Shown one piece after another: positions 60,970 through 64,000 of a stretch of 64,000 nt of DNA. The first letter of the stretch is position 1; every line of letters begins with the position of its first letter. A program made the position numbers and the translations under genes. The notes under the pieces are model-generated. The model did not search any database. It was given only the letters and a program-made list of their open reading frames with translations, and was not told the origin of the DNA. Source of the stretch: an uncultured Clostridia bacterium (GTDB taxonomy: Bacteria; Bacillota; Clostridia; Oscillospirales; Ruminococcaceae). The DNA lies in assembly GCA_948473085.1 (NCBI GenBank), contig CAOKWH010000002.1:91035-155034 (forward strand), in the 5' to 3' direction.

Positions 60970-61626
60970 ATGTCGCCGCAGGAAGAGAGAGCATTTATAG
61001 AGCGGGCTTTTCAAAAATTGCAGCAACGCGGATGGTTCCGGGAGCAGGTTCTGGCGCGTTCCAACATTTCTGCCCAGGAAATTGCAGCATTTGAGCGGGA
61101 ACGCCAGATAACACTGCCTTCGCTCTACAAGGCGTTTTTAACTTCCTTTTTGCTTCCGCAAAAGGAGGGCGATATTTGTTCCATCATCGAACAGGATGAG
61201 GACCTCGACGCCCTTTGGCTAATGCTGGATAGCCCCAGAGAAATGAAGGATATTGCCAGGCGTACGGAAATTTTACAGGAAATCCGGGAGTTTTGCGAGC
61301 TGCCGGAGGATTGCTTTCAAAATTTGATACCCATTGGCGACTGGGGCGCTGGTTGGGGGCCGCTGTGTATCGACCTGTCCAGGCCGGAGGATGAGGTGAA
61401 CCGGGATAGGAAGGAAACCTGGACCCTGGTCTGGTTCGACCACGAGGAGTTTGACTGGGAGGAGCGATATTTGGGGGAGGATGGGCTGCTGCATGGACGG
61501 GCGGCCCTGCCGGATTTTAAAACCCTGTTGGAGTGGTATTTTTGCGGGATCTTGGAGGAGCGGTTCGAGCAGGAGGAGGGGATAACACCCACCTACCAGT
61601 GGTACCAGGATACGCTGAAGCGATAA
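60970..61626 (+). CDS. SUKH (SMI1/KNR4) family protein inside the nrd operon
   Basis: A 218-aa acidic protein. ISAQEIAAFERERQITLPSLYKAFL is the typical SUKH N-terminal segment. DLDALWLMLDSPREM, LIPIGDWGAGWGPLCIDLS and WTLVWFDHEEFDWEERYL follow, and a C-terminal FKTLLEWYF helix closes the fold. Immunity functions are known for the family, but no toxin is present; here it lies 65 bp after the glycyl-radical gene and 14 bp before nrdG, all on one strand. The RBS is AGGAGGGG. It may simply have inserted, or may act with the reductase. Confidence 0.75.
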   Translation: MSPQEERAFIERAFQKLQQRGWFREQVLARSNISAQEIAAFERERQITLPSLYKAFLTSFLLPQKEGDICSIIEQDEDLDALWLMLDSPREMKDIARRTEILQEIREFCELPEDCFQNLIPIGDWGAGWGPLCIDLSRPEDEVNRDRKETWTLVWFDHEEFDWEERYLGEDGLLHGRAALPDFKTLLEWYFCGILEERFEQEEGITPTYQWYQDTLKR

Positions 61627-61640
61627 AAGGAGGATGTAAT

Positions 61641-62159
61641 TTGATACGAATTTGCGGCGTGGTGCGGGAATCCATTGTGGATGGCCCCGGCCTGCGCTTT
61701 GTACTGTTTACACAGGGCTGCCCCCATGCCTGCCCCGGCTGCCACAACCCGGAGAGCCATGCGATGGATGGCGGCTATCTGGTGAGCGGGGAAAAGGTGC
61801 TGGAGGAGTTTAAAAGGAATCCGCTTCTCAAGGGCATTACCCTGTCCGGCGGGGAACCGGTGCTGCAGGCAGAGGAACTGATCCCCCTTTGCCGGGAGGT
61901 GCATGCCCTGGGCAAGGATGTGATGCTCTACACCGGCTACACCTATGAGGAGCTGCTAAAACAGGGCTCCCCGGCAGCGCTGGCACTGCTCCAGGAGGTG
62001 GACACCCTGGTGGACGGCCGCTTTGTGCTGGCCCAACGGGATTTGACCCTGACCTACAAGGGCAGCCGGAACCAGCGTATTATTGATATGAGGCGCACCC
62101 GGGAAACCGGGGAGGTTGTGCTGGATGCTGTGGAGGAACAGAACATCCGTATGGACTAA
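61641..62159 (+). CDS. nrdG: Anaerobic ribonucleotide reductase activating protein
   Basis: A 172-aa radical SAM enzyme that generates the glycyl radical on NrdD. The cluster motif is CPHACPGC (CxxxCxxC), preceded by RICGVVRESIVDGPGLRFVLFTQG; GGYLVSGEKVLEEF and LSGGEPVLQAEEL are typical. The start is TTG 61641 behind AAAGGAGG; the longer ORF begins in the SUKH gene and has no RBS. It is the last gene of the nrd operon; its substrate here would be the separate 54-aa protein. Confidence 0.95.
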   Translation: MIRICGVVRESIVDGPGLRFVLFTQGCPHACPGCHNPESHAMDGGYLVSGEKVLEEFKRNPLLKGITLSGGEPVLQAEELIPLCREVHALGKDVMLYTGYTYEELLKQGSPAALALLQEVDTLVDGRFVLAQRDLTLTYKGSRNQRIIDMRRTRETGEVVLDAVEEQNIRMD

Positions 62160-62250
62160 AAGCCGGGTATGTACCGCTTTTATTTGTGCATAGCGGGTGG
62201 TTTTTACCTGGGAAATATGGTACACTCAAGGGAGAAGGGGGATAAAACGG

Positions 62251-62781
62251 ATGGAACTGACCTTTAAACGGATGAGGCTGCCCGGAGCCTTGGCGCTATG
62301 CAGGGACATTGTCCGGGATTTTCATGCCTATGAACTCAAGGGATATGCCTATGCCCTGGCGGAAATTGTCACCCGGAAGGCCATAGCCATCACTGTCTTT
62401 TCCGGTGGGCGCCGGTGCGGCTATCTGGTGCATGGGCTGCCGGATGGCCAGGGGATGCTTCGCATTATGTACCTGGCCACCGAACAGCGGGTGCGCGGGC
62501 ATGGCATTGGCGCGGCAATCCTGCAAAAATTTTGCCGGGATTATCCCCATGCCACCCTCTACTTTGAGGTGGAGGACCCGGCCTTTGCCCAGGATGAACA
62601 GGAGCGGCAGCTGATGGAGCACCGCATCGGTTTTTATCGGCGCTGTGGTTTTTCGCTGCTGGATTTTAAGCTTACTGCCGGCCCCTGGCACCTTTTTTGC
62701 ATGACCAACAACCCCGCTGCCGCTGGACAAATTGAGCAGCGCTATCGCAGTGGCTGGGGCCAGGATGTAGTAAGCCGCTGA
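62251..62781 (+). CDS. GNAT-family acetyltransferase
   Basis: A 176-aa protein with the GNAT core: CGYLVHGLPDGQGMLRIMYLATEQRVRGHGIGAAILQKF provides the acetyl-CoA-binding loop (RVRGHGIG), followed by LYFEVEDPAF and HRIGFYRRCGFSLLDF. Substrate unknown. ATG 62251 follows GGAGAAGGGG; the upstream ORF start has no RBS. It lies 91 bp after nrdG and may be separately transcribed. Confidence 0.85.
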   Translation: MELTFKRMRLPGALALCRDIVRDFHAYELKGYAYALAEIVTRKAIAITVFSGGRRCGYLVHGLPDGQGMLRIMYLATEQRVRGHGIGAAILQKFCRDYPHATLYFEVEDPAFAQDEQERQLMEHRIGFYRRCGFSLLDFKLTAGPWHLFCMTNNPAAAGQIEQRYRSGWGQDVVSR

Positions 62782-62797
62782 CTTCCCTAATTTTTGG

Positions 62798-62826
62798 TTG
62801 AAAAGCGGGGGTAGCCTTGGTAGAAT
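62798..62826 (+). promoter_or_regulatory. Promoter of the aldolase gene
   Basis: TTGAAA and TAGAAT with a 17-base spacer, 43 bp upstream of the start. Confidence 0.75.
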
Positions 62827-62869
62827 AGAGAAAAGGGGTTCTGCCCCGCCACGAGAGGAGAAGAGAATT

Positions 62870-63805
62870 ATGCCACTTGTAACAACTGCCGAGATGTTCA
62901 AAAAGGCCTATGAGGGCGGCTATGCCGTGGGCGCTTTTAATGTGAACAACATGGAGATTATCCAGGGCATTACCGAGGCTGCAATGGAGGAGCGCGCCCC
63001 GCTGATTTTGCAGGTATCGGCTGGCGCCCGGAAGTATGCCAAGCATGTCTATCTGATTAAGTTGGTGGAGGCCGCCATTGCCGATACCGACCTGCCCATT
63101 GCCCTGCACCTGGACCATGGCGCCGACTTTGATATCTGCAAGGCCTGTGTGGACGGCGGCTTTAGCTCGGTGATGATTGACGGCTCCAAGTACAGCTTTG
63201 AGGAGAACATTGCCCTGACCAAAAAGGTAGTGGAGTATGCCCACGCCCACGGCGTTGTGGTGGAGGGCGAACTGGGTACACTGGCTGGTATTGAGGATGA
63301 TGTAAAGGTCAGCAGCGGCGATGCCATGTTCACCCGCCCGGAAGAGGTGGAGGAGTTTGTAAGCCGCACCGGTGTGGATTCTTTGGCCATTGCCATCGGC
63401 ACCAGCCATGGGGCGTTCAAATTTAAGCCTGGCACCAAGCCGATGCTGCGGTTTGATATTTTGGAGGATATTGGCCGCCGGCTGCCGGGATTCCCCATTG
63501 TACTGCACGGTGCTTCGTCGGTACCCCAGGAGTTTGTGGCAGAGGTGAACCGCTATGGCGGTGCTATGCCCGGCGCCATTGGCGTGCCGGAGGAGCTGCT
63601 GCGTCAAGCCGCTGGTATGGCTGTATGCAAAATCAATATTGATTCCGACCTGCGTCTGGCTATGACTGCCGCCGTGCGCAAGCACCTGCAGGAGCATCCG
63701 GCCGACTTTGACCCCCGCCAGTATCTGACCCCTGCCCGCACCGCCATTAAAGAGATGGTACGGCATAAAATTGTGGATGTACTGGGCTGTGCTGGAAAGG
63801 CATAG
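62870..63805 (+). CDS. fba: Class II fructose-1,6-bisphosphate aldolase
   Basis: A 311-aa zinc-dependent glycolytic enzyme that splits fructose 1,6-bisphosphate. Zinc ligands are in ALHLDHGADFD and in GTSHGAFKF and VLHGASSVPQEF; the active-site Asp is in HLDHG, and the phosphate-binding KINIDSDLRLAMT is near the C terminus. It resembles FBA over tagatose-bisphosphate aldolases, but the two are hard to separate by eye. ATG 62870 behind GAGAGGAGAAG is preferred over the ORF-track start. Monocistronic with its own promoter and terminator. Confidence 0.93.
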   Translation: MPLVTTAEMFKKAYEGGYAVGAFNVNNMEIIQGITEAAMEERAPLILQVSAGARKYAKHVYLIKLVEAAIADTDLPIALHLDHGADFDICKACVDGGFSSVMIDGSKYSFEENIALTKKVVEYAHAHGVVVEGELGTLAGIEDDVKVSSGDAMFTRPEEVEEFVSRTGVDSLAIAIGTSHGAFKFKPGTKPMLRFDILEDIGRRLPGFPIVLHGASSVPQEFVAEVNRYGGAMPGAIGVPEELLRQAAGMAVCKINIDSDLRLAMTAAVRKHLQEHPADFDPRQYLTPARTAIKEMVRHKIVDVLGCAGKA

Positions 63806-63834
63806 TTTTTGCCCCTAAGGCTTTGAACAAAACC

Positions 63835-63872
63835 AAACCGCCCCTGGCTTTTGATTTAGCTAAGGGCGGTTT
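63835..63872 (+). terminator. Terminator of the aldolase gene
   Basis: AAACCGCCC and GGGCGGTTT form a 9-bp perfect outer stem with a further inner AGCT-type pairing, downstream of the stop. Confidence 0.75.
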
Positions 63873-63945
63873 GATTTATAAAATGGAGCTTTTTACTAAT
63901 CTTAATTTGACAATAGAATAAAACTTTTGCTTATAGTAAGAGTAT

Positions 63946-63974
63946 TTGACTTTAAGGCCCAAAGCGTGTATAAT
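63946..63974 (+). promoter_or_regulatory. Promoter reading out of the window
   Basis: TTGACT and TATAAT with a 17-base spacer. The gene it drives lies beyond the right edge. Confidence 0.85.
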
Positions 63975-64000
63975 AAAAATAAAGAAGGCACCATCGATAG

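Overview
The window looks like chromosome from an anaerobic, spore-forming Clostridia, most likely Oscillospiraceae/Ruminococcaceae. The reasons are Firmicutes-style aGGAGG ribosome binding sites, frequent GTG and TTG starts, spoIIID, a SpoIID-domain protein, an oxygen-sensitive class III ribonucleotide reductase with its activase, a T-box leader, and the Gram-positive S10-spc-alpha order with secY-adk-map-(KOW)-infA-rpmJ. Most genes are GC-rich. A few stretches (about 1.70-4.14 kb, 34.9-36.2 kb and 56.5-58.3 kb) are visibly AT-rich.

Layout. 0.2-1.7 kb: processive GT2 glycosyltransferase. 1.8-4.0 kb: AT-rich type II restriction-modification island (small XRE regulator, SPPY-type methyltransferase with an SNase-like tail, convergent MjaI-like endonuclease). 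4.1-10.3 kb: SUKH protein, gene debris, proC, spoIIID, nucleoside hydrolase, orphan binding lipoprotein, VanZ-like protein, XRE membrane regulator. 10.4-16.8 kb: cysteine desulfurase-thiI pair, a 903-aa MoCF/CinA-like + class B sortase + SpoIID fusion, and mutY. 17.1-24.7 kb: envelope and lipoproteins, a phosphatase, an XRE/desulfoferrodoxin-like fusion, a CAP-domain lipoprotein, a dense cluster of palindromic repeats, and a CPBP protease. 25.0-30.0 kb: livJHMGF branched-chain amino acid ABC transporter on the minus strand behind an isoleucine-type T-box. 30.4-38.4 kb: bioY, divergent LCP-like protein, acpP, GNAT, proS, small secreted/membrane proteins, DUF3795-like protein, MFS transporter. 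38.9-54.7 kb: one ribosomal protein supercluster, rpsJ to rplQ, with secY, adk, map, infA and rpoA. 54.8-57.9 kb: oligopeptide-type binding lipoprotein and two unknown envelope genes. 58.2-62.2 kb: anaerobic nucleotide reduction operon. 62.2-63.8 kb: GNAT and class II aldolase. A strong promoter at the right edge points out of the window.

The most striking observations are three. (1) The anaerobic ribonucleotide reductase is split: the 771-aa catalytic protein lacks the C-terminal glycyl-radical motif, and that motif (RRITGYL...FNNGK...RVKH) sits in a separate 54-aa gene immediately downstream with its own strong RBS. This gene is too short for the ORF track. The operon has paired NrdR-like boxes and a SUKH gene inserted before nrdG. 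(2) A single membrane protein joins a MoCF/CinA-like cytoplasmic domain, a class B sortase and a SpoIID/LytB amidase-type domain. (3) A ~750-bp intergenic cluster of nested palindromes contains a 65-bp unit repeated with one mismatch.

All calls come from reading the sequence. No database search was run.
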